Source: Bizionia myxarmorum (GTDB lineage: Bacteria > Bacteroidota > Bacteroidia > Flavobacteriales > Flavobacteriaceae). From it: a DNA stretch of 64,000 nucleotides. Where the stretch lies: the NCBI RefSeq assembly GCF_008086205.1, contig NZ_VSKK01000002.1:186001-250000 (forward strand), given 5' to 3'. Position numbers and translations under genes: made by a program. Of the stretch, positions 9,231 through 17,933 are shown piece after piece. Numbering within the stretch: the stretch's first letter is position 1; every line of letters starts with the position of its first letter. The notes under the pieces are model-generated. The model was given only the letters and a program-made list of their open reading frames with translations, did no database searches and was not told where the DNA came from.

Positions 9231-10351
9231 GAAGTTTGACGATTATTTCACATACAGAACATTATCAGCAGCCTGATGGACAGATTGTAGGCTTGGGGTC
9301 TACGGTTACAGAAATCAATCACTTGTTAGCCATTTTTGACACTATTACTCATGTGGCCATGCTTCATGATGGTTCAGCGCCACCGAGTGCCTTGCCTTAT
9401 AGTTCTGAAAAGATATCTTTTATAGCCTTGACAGCGCTAGGCGGGACCACTTGGCGCTCTAAAATAAGGCTTATATTTCAAGCACCAAAAATAATAGGTA
9501 TCGTGCGAAGGGCTTTGAGAGGATCAGATTATTTTCAGTTTCGAGCACCTACAGGGATTGGGGTTTTTGTTATTCCCTATTTCATACTATGCCGCTCTAA
9601 AAAAGGTTGGTTTAAATATGCTGGGAATTGGAAACAGGAACATGGGCCTTTAGCCTATCGTTTTGAGAAGTGGCTGTTAGCGCATCAGTCGCGAGCCGTA
9701 ACTATTAATGGTTTTTGGGAAGATCAACCCGATCAGTGTTTGAGTTTCGAAAATCCGTGTTTAACAGAGCTGGAAATTGTAGCCGGCCAAGATTGGATAC
9801 AAAGCCGGACTTTGAAATATCCTATAGATATTTGTTTTGTTGGACGCTTGGAAGCAGCCAAAGGCTTGGATTTACTTTTAGAAGCGCTTGCTGAATTGGA
9901 TGCTGATCAACTTCATAAGATAAATCAGATTCACATAGTTGGCGATGGTACTCGGATGGATTGGTATCAAAAACAGGCTTTTGATTTAAACTTGCCCGTC
10001 GTTTTTCATGGATACTTATCACGAGATGCCGTGCATGGCGTCTATAAAAAGTGCGCCATTTTGGTATTGCCATCGGCCTCGGAAGGTTTTCCGAAAGTTG
10101 TTGCCGAAGCCCTGAATTTTGGTTGTATTCCCATCGTTTCTAACGTGTCTTCTATGAGTCATTATATAAAGAATGGGGTTAATGGGTATTTAATGGATGG
10201 GCTGGATGTGGCTTCTTTGACGGTTTCTTTGCAAGTTGTTTTAAATTTAAAATCAGCTGATTATGAGAAATTAAAATCTACAACTTTGGAATCCATTCAG
10301 CGCTTTAGTTATAGTTATTATAACCAACGTTTAGAGCAAACTATTTTATAA
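9227..10351 (+). CDS. Family 4 (GT-B) glycosyltransferase
   Basis: A 374-residue glycosyltransferase coupled to the upstream GT4 by an ATGA overlap. The C-terminal donor domain is recognisable: ICFVGRLEAAKGLDLLLEAL (about residues 202-221), then IHIVGDG and the EX7E motif SEGFPKVVAEAL. The N-terminal acceptor half is less conserved and has FRAPTGIGVFVIPYF, a hydrophobic patch that may contact the membrane. It belongs to the run of polysaccharide assembly genes. The linkage it makes is unknown. Confidence 0.86.
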   Translation: MRSLTIISHTEHYQQPDGQIVGLGSTVTEINHLLAIFDTITHVAMLHDGSAPPSALPYSSEKISFIALTALGGTTWRSKIRLIFQAPKIIGIVRRALRGSDYFQFRAPTGIGVFVIPYFILCRSKKGWFKYAGNWKQEHGPLAYRFEKWLLAHQSRAVTINGFWEDQPDQCLSFENPCLTELEIVAGQDWIQSRTLKYPIDICFVGRLEAAKGLDLLLEALAELDADQLHKINQIHIVGDGTRMDWYQKQAFDLNLPVVFHGYLSRDAVHGVYKKCAILVLPSASEGFPKVVAEALNFGCIPIVSNVSSMSHYIKNGVNGYLMDGLDVASLTVSLQVVLNLKSADYEKLKSTTLESIQRFSYSYYNQRLEQTIL

Positions 10352-10435
10352 CTCGCATTTTTTGAAATATGACGTGCCTATTAAGAAAAAAATTATATTT
10401 TTAAACCAAGCTAATTTACTATCAATCAATTACAC

Positions 10436-11239
10436 ATGTTTAAAAAACTGCATTGGACTTTAAAACGGCACCCTTTTTTATATATGAGCCGATTCCGACT
10501 GTTGTCTAAAAACTCCAATGCCGCTGATATTAGTGATTGTTCTTATAATACTTTAAATAGTAAGGCTGATATCCCCGCTCTTTTTTATAGTATTAATGAG
10601 CGGATATTCCCAAACGGAAAGCCCGACACAAGTTTAAAGCTTGTGAAGCAATTGGTTACATGGCTTTTAGCCCATAGCAAAGTTGGGCCCGGATTGAGTG
10701 GGCCGTCAGAACAAGCCTTGGATACCTTGCTGCATGGATCTGGAGGTGTTTGTAGTGATATGGCACAAATATTCAATAATTTTTGTGTTATAAATGATAT
10801 CCCTGTGAGAGAATGGGGAACCACTAGCGCGCCTTTTAATCGGGCTAATGGTGGCCATTCTTTTAATGAGGTATATATAAATTCCATAGATAAATGGATT
10901 TTAGTGGACGCGTCTTTGGGTGTTTTGTTTTTTAAAAAAAACAATGAGCCACTTTCTGTTTTGGAGTTATATAAGTCCATACGTGCGGGACAAGCTGTTC
11001 AATACGACAGTTTTATAGCTGATTTAGACATACCTTTAAAGCAGGTGCATAAGAATTATTTAAGTGCTGATATAACACCTTTTTTAATTTGCAATTATCA
11101 AAATACCATCTACGATCGGTATTTAAAATATGGCAGACCACATGTACCCGTTTTTATCATTCATTTTTTGGTTTATCTAAGAGGTAAGAGTTATCACTAT
11201 AAATTCCCAATAGATGATTATCGCAAAATCTTTTCTTAA
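10436..11239 (+). CDS. Transglutaminase-like (cysteine protease fold) protein in glycan locus
   Basis: A 267-residue protein. The central part has the order of a transglutaminase-like core: Cys in GGVCSDMA (about residue 104), His in NGGHSFNEV (about 142) and Asp in WILVDASLG (about 160), so the Cys-His-Asp triad looks intact. No signal peptide or clear membrane helix is seen, which suggests a cytosolic or peripheral enzyme. Relatives of this fold act as amidases, peptidases or acyl transferases. Its place between glycosyltransferases and the polymerase/ligase suggests it attaches or removes an amide-linked group such as an amino acid on the glycan, but that is inference. Nothing in the sequence identifies the substrate. 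Confidence 0.75.
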   Translation: MFKKLHWTLKRHPFLYMSRFRLLSKNSNAADISDCSYNTLNSKADIPALFYSINERIFPNGKPDTSLKLVKQLVTWLLAHSKVGPGLSGPSEQALDTLLHGSGGVCSDMAQIFNNFCVINDIPVREWGTTSAPFNRANGGHSFNEVYINSIDKWILVDASLGVLFFKKNNEPLSVLELYKSIRAGQAVQYDSFIADLDIPLKQVHKNYLSADITPFLICNYQNTIYDRYLKYGRPHVPVFIIHFLVYLRGKSYHYKFPIDDYRKIFS

Positions 11240-11311
11240 TAAATTCTTTGCTTGTTTAATTTCTTTGAATTACACTAACTTGCTGCTTATTTTAAATCTT
11301 AACAGGAAATT

Positions 11312-12676
11312 TTGAAAACCAATATTACGTATATCAGTGCCATCGGGTTTCATGCGGCTTTAGGGATTTTAATTTATTATAATGAAAGCATCGCCAAGCT
11401 ATACTTTTTTGTAGCGCTCTTTTATTTTTTACATCAGATTATTAGTGCTGCAGATTCTGTTAGGAATTATGAAGTGCTAAAAGCCTGTGCCTATTTTGTA
11501 GGTGCTGAAGTTTTTTTTCGAGCTACAAATGGCGCTATTTCCTACGAAGCTGGAAAATACATGGTTATTTTATTTGTTTTAATGGGGATGTTTTATCAAG
11601 GCTTATCGGGCAAAGGCTATCCCTATTTTATTTATTTAATGCTTTTAGTACCTTCCATATTTGTGGCTTCTACCACTTTAAGTTTTGATGCTAATTTTAG
11701 GACTAATATTGCTTTTGTTTTAAGTGGACCTTTGTGTTTGGGTTTATCTGCTTTATTCTGTTATGATAAAAAAGTGAGTTTTAAACAGATGTCTCAAATC
11801 CTATTATTTATGTTACTGCCCATCATTACACACACAGCTTATGTGTATTTTTATGCCCCTGATTTAAAAGATTTAATTACAGGCACAGGGTCTAATCGCT
11901 CTGCAGCGGGTGGTTTTGGCGCTAATCAAGTGGCATCTGCTTTAGGCTTGGGGATGTTTATTTTAGGAGTCCGGATATTTATTAATTCACCCACTTTAAT
12001 TCTAAAATTGTTAAACATGTCATTATTGATTGTTATGTCATACCGCGCAGTTGTTACATTTAGTAGAGGCGGTGTAATTACGGGGCTGCTATGTATATCT
12101 GTTTTTTTACTTATGTATTTTATTCGAGCCAAACCAAAAGCTAGAACTAAAGTAATAAGTATGTTTGTTCTTTTTTTAGGTGCATTGGCTGTAGCATGGA
12201 CTATTAGCTCTAATCAATCTAGTGGGATGCTAGAAAAACGCTACGCCAATGAGAATGCTTCTGGTGTAGCCAAAGATGATGTCACTACGGGACGAGGTGA
12301 CCTGTTTATGGGCGAATTGGATGGCTTTATACGTAATCCTTTTTTGGGTATTGGTTCTAGTCGTGCCAAAGACAGGCGTATTGAAGAGGAGGGGCAGGGG
12401 ATTACTTCACATAATGAAATTAGTCGTACCCTTGCAGAACATGGGTTTCTAGGTGTTATTATCCTATTAATTCTTATTTTTAAACCTTTGGATTTACGAT
12501 CGGGTAACCGACAGAATTATTATTTTTATGCTCTTTTGGCCTTCTGGTTTGCTACTATTAATCATTCCTCCATGCGGATTGCATCACCCGCTTTTATTTA
12601 TGGATTAGCCTTATTAAACGTTACACATGAAAAACGTCCTTTACATAGGAAACAACTTAAGCCAAGCGCAGAATAA
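11312..12676 (+). CDS. O-antigen ligase/polymerase family membrane protein (Wzy/WaaL-like)
   Basis: A 454-residue polytopic inner-membrane protein with about ten hydrophobic segments. The large periplasmic loop has the Wzy_C/O-antigen ligase signature: TTGRGDLFMGELDGFIRNPF, GIGSSR, then SHNEISRTLAEHGFLGVI (about residues 370-387), where the SHN...AExG block is diagnostic. The TTG start at 11312 is the only one before the first helix. It would either polymerise the repeat units or ligate the glycan to lipid A core; sequence alone does not separate these. Its 3' end overlaps the next gene by 50 bases in another frame, so translation of the two is probably coupled. Confidence 0.87.
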   Translation: MKTNITYISAIGFHAALGILIYYNESIAKLYFFVALFYFLHQIISAADSVRNYEVLKACAYFVGAEVFFRATNGAISYEAGKYMVILFVLMGMFYQGLSGKGYPYFIYLMLLVPSIFVASTTLSFDANFRTNIAFVLSGPLCLGLSALFCYDKKVSFKQMSQILLFMLLPIITHTAYVYFYAPDLKDLITGTGSNRSAAGGFGANQVASALGLGMFILGVRIFINSPTLILKLLNMSLLIVMSYRAVVTFSRGGVITGLLCISVFLLMYFIRAKPKARTKVISMFVLFLGALAVAWTISSNQSSGMLEKRYANENASGVAKDDVTTGRGDLFMGELDGFIRNPFLGIGSSRAKDRRIEEEGQGITSHNEISRTLAEHGFLGVIILLILIFKPLDLRSGNRQNYYFYALLAFWFATINHSSMRIASPAFIYGLALLNVTHEKRPLHRKQLKPSAE

Positions 12677-13640
12677 TATATCTGCTATTGGTGTACTTGG
12701 TCCTTTGTTGGAGGATGAAGGGTATACTGTGCAGTATGCGTCTTCTAAACCCCATAAGGTACTGCGCCTGTTGGATATGCTTTATAGCGTTTGCTTTTAT
12801 GCCAAGCGCACGGATGTGGTGTTGCTAGATACTTATAGTACCAGTAATTTTTATTATGCGGTTTTGGTGAGTCAGCTGTGCCGCTTTTTAAGCCTACCTT
12901 ATATTCCTATTTTGCATGGTGGGAATTTGCCCAATCGCTTACATACTTCACCGAAAATGTGTGGGCTACTTTTTAAGCATGCGACCTATTTGGTGTCGCC
13001 TTCTTTATATTTACTGGGTGTATTTGAAAAGTTGGGTTTTGAGCGCGTGGTTTATATTCCAAATAGCTTGCAATTAGAGCAGTTTACATTTCAAGAAAAA
13101 ACATACGATACTATTCGTTTGCTTTGGGTGCGGTCCTTTTCTCATATTTACAATCCTACATTAGCGGTGCGTGTTTTAAAGCGCTTGCAAGATGCTGGGT
13201 ATAGCTGTGAGCTATGTATGGTAGGGCCAGATACGGGGGATGGGAGTTTTCAGGCTACGGAAAAACTGGCTTCCGATTTGGATGTTACCGTGCGGTTTAC
13301 GGGGAAACTACCTAAAACCGAGTGGCTGGCTTTAGCAACACATTATAATATTTTTATAAATACTACCAATTTTGATAATATGCCTGTTAGTGTTATTGAG
13401 GCTATGGCGCTTGGTCTTCCTGTGGTGTCTACGGATGTTGGTGGGATGCCGTATTTGATAGATGATGGCGATACGGGGCTTTTGGTGCCTGTTGATGATG
13501 CGGTTGCTTTTGAGGAGGCTATTTTGCGGTTGGTTGGTGATGTGGCGGTTACTCGCGATATGGCGGTGCGTGCTCGAGGTTTGGTGGAGGGGTTTGATTG
13601 GGAGGTTGTGAAGGCAGCTTGGTTTGAGGTTTTGTCTTGA
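12627..13640 (+). CDS. Family 4 (GT-B) glycosyltransferase with altered EX7E
   Basis: A 337-residue GT-B enzyme. The N-terminus MKNVLYIGNNLSQAQNNIS is a normal family opening, so I keep the start at 12627 although it overlaps the polymerase gene by 50 bases. The donor domain has LWVRSFSHIYNP, CMVGPDTGDG and FDNMPVSVIEAMALGLPVVS. In the last motif the first Glu of EX7E is replaced by Asp or Asn (FDN...E), unlike the other five GT4 enzymes here. The gene is markedly richer in G toward its 3' end. It closes the uninterrupted part of the glycan operon before 2.7 kb of non-coding repeats. Confidence 0.87.
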   Translation: MKNVLYIGNNLSQAQNNISAIGVLGPLLEDEGYTVQYASSKPHKVLRLLDMLYSVCFYAKRTDVVLLDTYSTSNFYYAVLVSQLCRFLSLPYIPILHGGNLPNRLHTSPKMCGLLFKHATYLVSPSLYLLGVFEKLGFERVVYIPNSLQLEQFTFQEKTYDTIRLLWVRSFSHIYNPTLAVRVLKRLQDAGYSCELCMVGPDTGDGSFQATEKLASDLDVTVRFTGKLPKTEWLALATHYNIFINTTNFDNMPVSVIEAMALGLPVVSTDVGGMPYLIDDGDTGLLVPVDDAVAFEEAILRLVGDVAVTRDMAVRARGLVEGFDWEVVKAAWFEVLS

Positions 13641-13877
13641 GTTAAAAGTTGAAAGTGAAGAGTTAAAAGTGATGATGTAGCTGTGAGGTGGGAGGTGTGG
13701 AGTTGTTTGAAATTCCAAGTTCAAAGGTCAAAATTCCAAATGGGAATGATATGCTTTGCAGTTATTCATGTATTTTTATTTGGTATTCGCGGTTCACTGC
13801 GTGACGTTTGCTTTTTTTCTTTACGCTAATTCATCTTTTTAAGTTTAACTACCTTTTTTTGAATGACTTATATTGTT

Positions 13878-14029
13878 ATGTTCATTTTATTCGTTCGTGA
13901 TTATTTTTAATTGGTACTCATGATGTGCTGCGCAGTTACTCATGCATTTTTATTTTCTATTTGTATTCGTGATGTGCTTCGCAATTGCCTTGATGCAAAA
14001 CGAACCAAAAAATCAAAACCGTTTAAAGG
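13878..14029 (+). repeat. Dispersed intergenic repeat W, copy 2
   Basis: This copy starts like copy 1 but carries an internal partial duplication of the GATGTGCTTCGCA block, making it longer. It ends with the shared AAAACGAACCAAAAAATC. Fragments of the same block recur at about 13755-13830 and 14060-14110. Confidence 0.72.
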
Positions 14030-14284
14030 AAATATTCGTGCGGATCTATTTTAAATTTTGTACTCATGATGTGCTTCGCAGTTCACTGCGTGACGCAAGC
14101 TTTTTTCTTAAAATTATTTCCGAATGTTCACAAGATTCCAGTCGTAATTCCCTTGCTATTTGATGATTTAATTTAAGTCGAAGCTTGCTATTTCTGAAAA
14201 CGGCTGGGCTATTGATTAAAGCTTTTAGCGTTTGATTAACATCTTTGCTTTATATTAACTGCAGCATTTATCACCGCCTTTTTC

Positions 14285-14785
14285 GGCTGATTTTCGTTTT
14301 CTTGAAAACTGCATAAAATCCTTTGCTTGTGGATAGCAACCGCTGCGCTAGGCCATCCTCCGATGCCCTTGCTGGGCTTTTATTTGTTTTGCTAGGAAAT
14401 CGAAAAGTAGGCCGTTTGACAGTTTTATTAAAATCTTTTGAGCTTCATCATTAAGTTAGATATAGCCTTAAAAAGCTCTTGACTTTCTAAACTGATTTAA
14501 AATCACAGAATTTTATTGGAATTAATATTTTTTTAGAGTTCATATTACTTTTTTTCATTGATAAAAAAAGTAACCAAAAAAATCTAGGCTTACGAAATTT
14601 TATCTAAATTTTTCATTCGGTACCTAAATTTTAGGAAACTCGCTTTTACGACTGTGATAGCTCTAATTTTTTTGCATGCTCAAACAGCCTAAAATTTCAC
14701 GGTACGCTCATTTCAAATTTCACGGTAAATTTTCGGTAGGCCGTTTGGGCATGTTAATTATATTATTGCAGGTTTGATGAATTAT
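14285..14785 (+). repeat. 501-bp direct repeat, copy A
   Basis: Copy A aligns with 15349-15849 at a constant offset of 1064 bases, with no indels and few substitutions (for example in the GCATAAAA segment, GTAGGCCG against GTAGGTCG, and near the right end). It contains an X module (14285-14424), a unique spacer with a perfect 11-bp hairpin (arms 14545-14555 and 14563-14573) and a Y module (14584-14753). It is non-coding. Confidence 0.9.
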
Positions 14786-14870
14786 CAATTTCTTTTTGTT
14801 GTCTAGTTGTGGATTTTTTTGCGTCCTTTTTTATTCAATCATTTATATTGGTATCAAATTAAGTTAAAAA

Positions 14871-14970
14871 CATGTTCATTTTTTACTCACCACAATTGTT
14901 TATTTTACTACTGGTGTTCGTGAATCTTCGATTTCCATCGATGAAAAAACGAACCAAAAAAATCTAGGCT
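14871..14970 (+). repeat. Dispersed head module Z, copy 1
   Basis: An AT-rich head with GTGTTCGTGAATCTTCGAT followed by a small ATCGAT stem and AAAACGAACCAAAAAAATC, running into TAGGCT of an X tail module. Related copies lie at 15241-15352, 20531-20620 and 24780-24882. Confidence 0.7.
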
Positions 14971-15098
14971 GATTTTAGTTTTCTTGAAAACTACATAAAA
15001 ACCACATCATGCGGATGACAATCGCTCCGCTTGGTCATCCTCCGCTGCCAACGCGCTGGTTTTTATTTGTTTTACTACGGAATCGAAAAGTAGGCCGT
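14963..15098 (+). repeat. Tail module X, diverged third copy
   Basis: It starts CTAGGCTGATTTTAG and ends CGAAAAGTAGGCCGT, like the X parts of the two long direct repeats (14285-14424 and 15349-15484), but the middle is diverged (ACCACATCATGCGGATGACA). Confidence 0.7.
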
Positions 15099-15240
15099 GT
15101 GTCATTTGTATTATATTTTTTTCAACTTTTTAACTATGTCTGGTTGGTTATTTTGATTAGATGTATTGAGGTTTTGAATTAATTCAAGATTCAAGATTCC
15201 CAAAGTGTAGATACTTGTTAAAGGGGACTTTCTGCTTTTA

Positions 15241-15352
15241 TTTTCTTTTTTACTCATTTTTTTTATTTTGTTTTTTGTGTTCGTGAATCTTCGATGTGCA
15301 TCGCCCAAAAAAGGAACAAACCTGCCTGCCGGCGGGCAGGAAACGCTAGGCT
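15241..15352 (+). repeat. Dispersed head module Z, copy 2
   Basis: About 70 bases are nearly identical to 20531-20600. This copy carries a GC-rich palindrome CCTGCCTGCCGGCGGGCAGG (15321-15340) before the CGCTAGGCT junction to module X. The palindrome also occurs in shorter forms at about 24864-24876 and 25489-25505. Confidence 0.75.
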
Positions 15353-15849
15353 GATTTTCGTTTTCTTGAAAACTGCATAAAAGCTTTTGCCTGTGGATAG
15401 CAACCGCTGCGCTAGGCCATCCTCCGATGCCCTTGCTGGGCTTTTATTTGTTTTGCTAGGAAATCGAAAAGTAGGTCGTTTGACAGTTTTATTAAAATCT
15501 TTTGAGCTTCATCATTAAGTTAGATATAGCCTTAAAAAGCTCTTGACTTTCTAAACTGATTTAAAATCACAGAATTTTATTGGAATTAATATTTTTTTAG
15601 AGTTCATATTACTTTTTTTCATTGATAAAAAAAGTAACCAAAAAAATCTAGGCTTACGAAATTTTATCTAAATTTTTCATTCGGTACCTAAATTTTAGGA
15701 AACTCGCTTTTACGACTGTGATAGCTTTAATTTTTTTGCATGCTCAAACAGCCTAAAATTTCACGGTACGCTCATTTCAAATTTCACGGTAAATTTTCGG
15801 TAGGCCGTTTGGGCATGTTAATTATATTATTGCGGGTTTAATTAATTAT
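15349..15849 (+). repeat. 501-bp direct repeat, copy B
   Basis: Second copy of the long direct repeat, offset 1064 bases from copy A without gaps. The equivalent hairpin arms are 15609-15619 and 15627-15637, and the Y module is 15648-15817. Here the X module is preceded by a Z head, which copy A lacks. Confidence 0.9.
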
Positions 15850-16155
15850 AGATTTCTATTTGATGTTAAGTTGTTAATAATTGTTTGTTGTTAAGTTGTG
15901 GAGTTGATGGATTATTTAGAATAATAACTATGAGCTTTAATGCTTTAAGTAAAAAATCCCTCTGGGGGATTTAGGGGATGATGAGTGAAAAGTTAAAATT
16001 GAAGAGTTATGAGTTATGAGTGATTGGTGATTAGAGATGAGATGATTGAAGAATGATGAGGAAAGTTACAGAGTTTGAAAGCAGCGAATGGAATTTTGAA
16101 TTATTAAGTTGGAAAACTCTGGGGCTATTCTTATCATGGCTAAACATTGAATATT

Positions 16156-16163
16156 TACTTTTG
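16156..16163 (+). promoter_or_regulatory. -7 element TACTTTTG for the phosphotransferase gene
   Basis: Exact match to the Bacteroidota -7 consensus TAnnTTTG. No good TTG -33 box is found about 20 bases upstream, so the promoter is incomplete by eye. If used, transcription would start near 16167, directly at the left edge of the heptamer tract, giving a leader of roughly 195 bases made mostly of repeats. Confidence 0.45.
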
Positions 16164-16170
16164 CACTAAC

Positions 16171-16290
16171 AACTAACAACTAACAACTAACAACTAACAA
16201 CTAACAACTAACAACTAACAACTACCAACTAACAACTACCAACTAACAACTACCAACTAACAACTCACAACTGAACAACTAACAACTAAC
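16171..16290 (+). repeat. AACTAAC heptanucleotide tandem tract
   Basis: Fifteen consecutive 7-base units (AACTAAC with AACTACC, AACTCAC and AACTGAA variants), one extra C, then two more units. It lies between a -7 element and the phosphotransferase start, so it would form the 5' leader. The unit is not a multiple of three and contains TAA, so it does not encode protein through its length. Copy number could vary by slippage. Confidence 0.92.
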
Positions 16291-16362
16291 AACAACTTAC
16301 TAACTCTAAATAAACTTGCAGGATTTGGTGAACTTATTATCTTTACCATCTATTGGTATTTC

Positions 16363-17754
16363 ATGGGAAAACAGACAATTCACTTTAATATTTCCGAGCG
16401 CAAATTGCTGCTACGTTTTGTAGATGTTTTTGTAGTGCTTTTGAGTTTGTATTTGGTAAGTAATTGGTTTCATTTTGACTATTTTACTATTACTAAAGAA
16501 AACTGGACTTGGGTGGGTGTATTAATCTTATATATCAGCATATTTGGGACTGTTTTTGAATTGTACCATCTGCAAAAAGCCAGTAGAACGGATAAGGTTT
16601 TTGCTAATATTATCCTCACCGCATCTGTAACGGTTTTATTCTATTTGTTGACACCTTTTTTTACGCCTCTATTACCGTCTAATCGCTTGCAGATCCTTTA
16701 TTTTTATGTGGCCATTATTGTCGCCCTGACCTTGTGGCGCTTATTTTATATTTACTTTATTTCTGCACCACGATTCTATAAAAAAGTGCTTATAGTGGGT
16801 GAAACTTCCAATATTGAAACGGTTGTTAATGCCTTCCGATATGTGGATCCTAACTACAAAATTGTTGGCTATATTAATTGCGAAAAGGCCCTTGAAAATG
16901 CTATTGTTATAGATGGCATTACGGAATATCCACCAAGTGCTATTCATGATATTATTGAAAAAGAATCGATTTCTGAAATTGTAGTTGCCAGTTATAACGC
17001 TGAAACCATTACTTCGGAAATTTATCATGATTTAATTAGTCTTCTGGAACGTGGTTTTCCCATTAAGGAATATACCCAAGTGTATGAGGATATTACCTAC
17101 CGCGTGCCGGTGCAGTTTGTGGGTAAAGACTTTTATAAATACTTTCCTTTTAGCCGAAGTAATAAGAATAAACTCTATTTGTTTTTTCATCGGTTTTTTG
17201 ATGTTACCCTGGCTTTAATTGGCAGTGTGGCTGGATTGGCATTAACACCCTTGGTGTTTTTGGGCAATTTAGTGGGTAATAAAGGTCCGCTGTTGTACCG
17301 CCAAGAACGCGTGGGTAAAAATGGGAAGCTTTTTAGTATCATTAAATTTCGCACTATGGTAACCAATGCCGAAACCAATGGCGCGGTATGGGCGATTAAA
17401 AATGATTCACGAATTACACCTTTTGGCATGTTTTTAAGACGGTCGCGCTTAGATGAAGTGCCGCAGTTTTTTAATATTTTGAAAGGGGATATGAGTTTGA
17501 TTGGTCCGCGGCCTGAACGTCCGTTTTTTGTGAAGGAATTATCTGCCGTCATCCCTTTTTATGAAACGCGACATATAGTTAAACCTGGTTTAACGGGTTG
17601 GGCACAGGTGAATGTTCGCTATGGTGGCACCGTGGATGATAGTTTATTAAAATTGCAATATGATTTGTATTATATTAAACACCGAAGTTTTTTCCTGGAT
17701 TTAAATGTGATGGTGAAGACTATAGGGACTATGGTTTATTTTAGGGGACAGTGA
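16363..17754 (+). CDS. Polyprenyl glycosylphosphotransferase initiating exopolysaccharide synthesis (WcaJ-like)
   Basis: A 463-residue inner-membrane enzyme that transfers a sugar-1-phosphate from a nucleotide sugar to undecaprenyl phosphate, the first step of repeat-unit assembly. Four or five membrane helices occupy residues 15-140, followed by a CoA-binding-like domain from KVLIVGE (about 140) and one more helix near 275. The bacterial sugar transferase core has LYRQERVGKNGKLFSIIKFR, RRSRLDEVPQFFNILKGDMS, LIGPRPERPFF and KPGLTGWAQVN. The length and three-part layout fit the long WcaJ/TIGR03025 type. Transferred sugar is not certain, though glucose is common. It is split from the glycosyltransferases by 2.7 kb and seems to have its own promoter and repeat leader. 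Confidence 0.92.
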   Translation: MGKQTIHFNISERKLLLRFVDVFVVLLSLYLVSNWFHFDYFTITKENWTWVGVLILYISIFGTVFELYHLQKASRTDKVFANIILTASVTVLFYLLTPFFTPLLPSNRLQILYFYVAIIVALTLWRLFYIYFISAPRFYKKVLIVGETSNIETVVNAFRYVDPNYKIVGYINCEKALENAIVIDGITEYPPSAIHDIIEKESISEIVVASYNAETITSEIYHDLISLLERGFPIKEYTQVYEDITYRVPVQFVGKDFYKYFPFSRSNKNKLYLFFHRFFDVTLALIGSVAGLALTPLVFLGNLVGNKGPLLYRQERVGKNGKLFSIIKFRTMVTNAETNGAVWAIKNDSRITPFGMFLRRSRLDEVPQFFNILKGDMSLIGPRPERPFFVKELSAVIPFYETRHIVKPGLTGWAQVNVRYGGTVDDSLLKLQYDLYYIKHRSFFLDLNVMVKTIGTMVYFRGQ

Positions 17755-17794
17755 TTGTTGGGGTGTTAGTTGTCAGTTGTGGAGTTGTTTGAAG

Positions 17795-17878
17795 TTCAAG
17801 ATTCAAGGTTCAAGATTCAAGGTTCAAGATTTAAGATTCAAGGTTCAAGATTTAAGATTCAATATTCAATATTGAACC
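17795..17878 (+). repeat. TTCAAGA/TTCAAGG heptanucleotide tract
   Basis: Twelve exact 7-base steps with unit variants TTCAAGA, TTCAAGG, TTTAAGA, TTCAATA and TTGAACC. It sits between the convergent ends of the phosphotransferase gene and the DUF4105 gene. It is non-coding. The phase is kept over 84 bases although the unit drifts. Confidence 0.88.
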
Positions 17879-17933
17879 CTTAATATCTAACAATTTAACG
17901 CCAAACAACTTAACGCCAAACAACTACCACTAT

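Larger units (their letters stand above)
13641..16362. other. 2.7-kb non-coding repeat region
   Basis: No credible gene is seen on either strand; the few short open frames lie in repeats and have no conserved look. The region holds one W module (13878-14029), a 501-bp direct duplication (14285-14785 and 15349-15849), two Z head modules (14871-14970 and 15241-15352), an extra X tail module (14963-15098) and a heptamer tract (16171-16290) leading into the phosphotransferase gene. It divides the polysaccharide locus from its initiating enzyme. Confidence 0.7.

Noticed and set aside
9822..10980. Minus-strand open frames of 83 and 131 codons
   Set aside because: They lie antisense to well-supported GT4 and transglutaminase-fold genes and have no domain.
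13942..14163. 73-codon open frame on the + strand
   Set aside because: It is made of the W module and its partial copies; the same DNA recurs elsewhere in other frames.
15111..15308. 65-codon minus-strand open frame
   Set aside because: The first half lies in a Z head that is repeated at 20531 and the rest is low-complexity; no domain or start signal.
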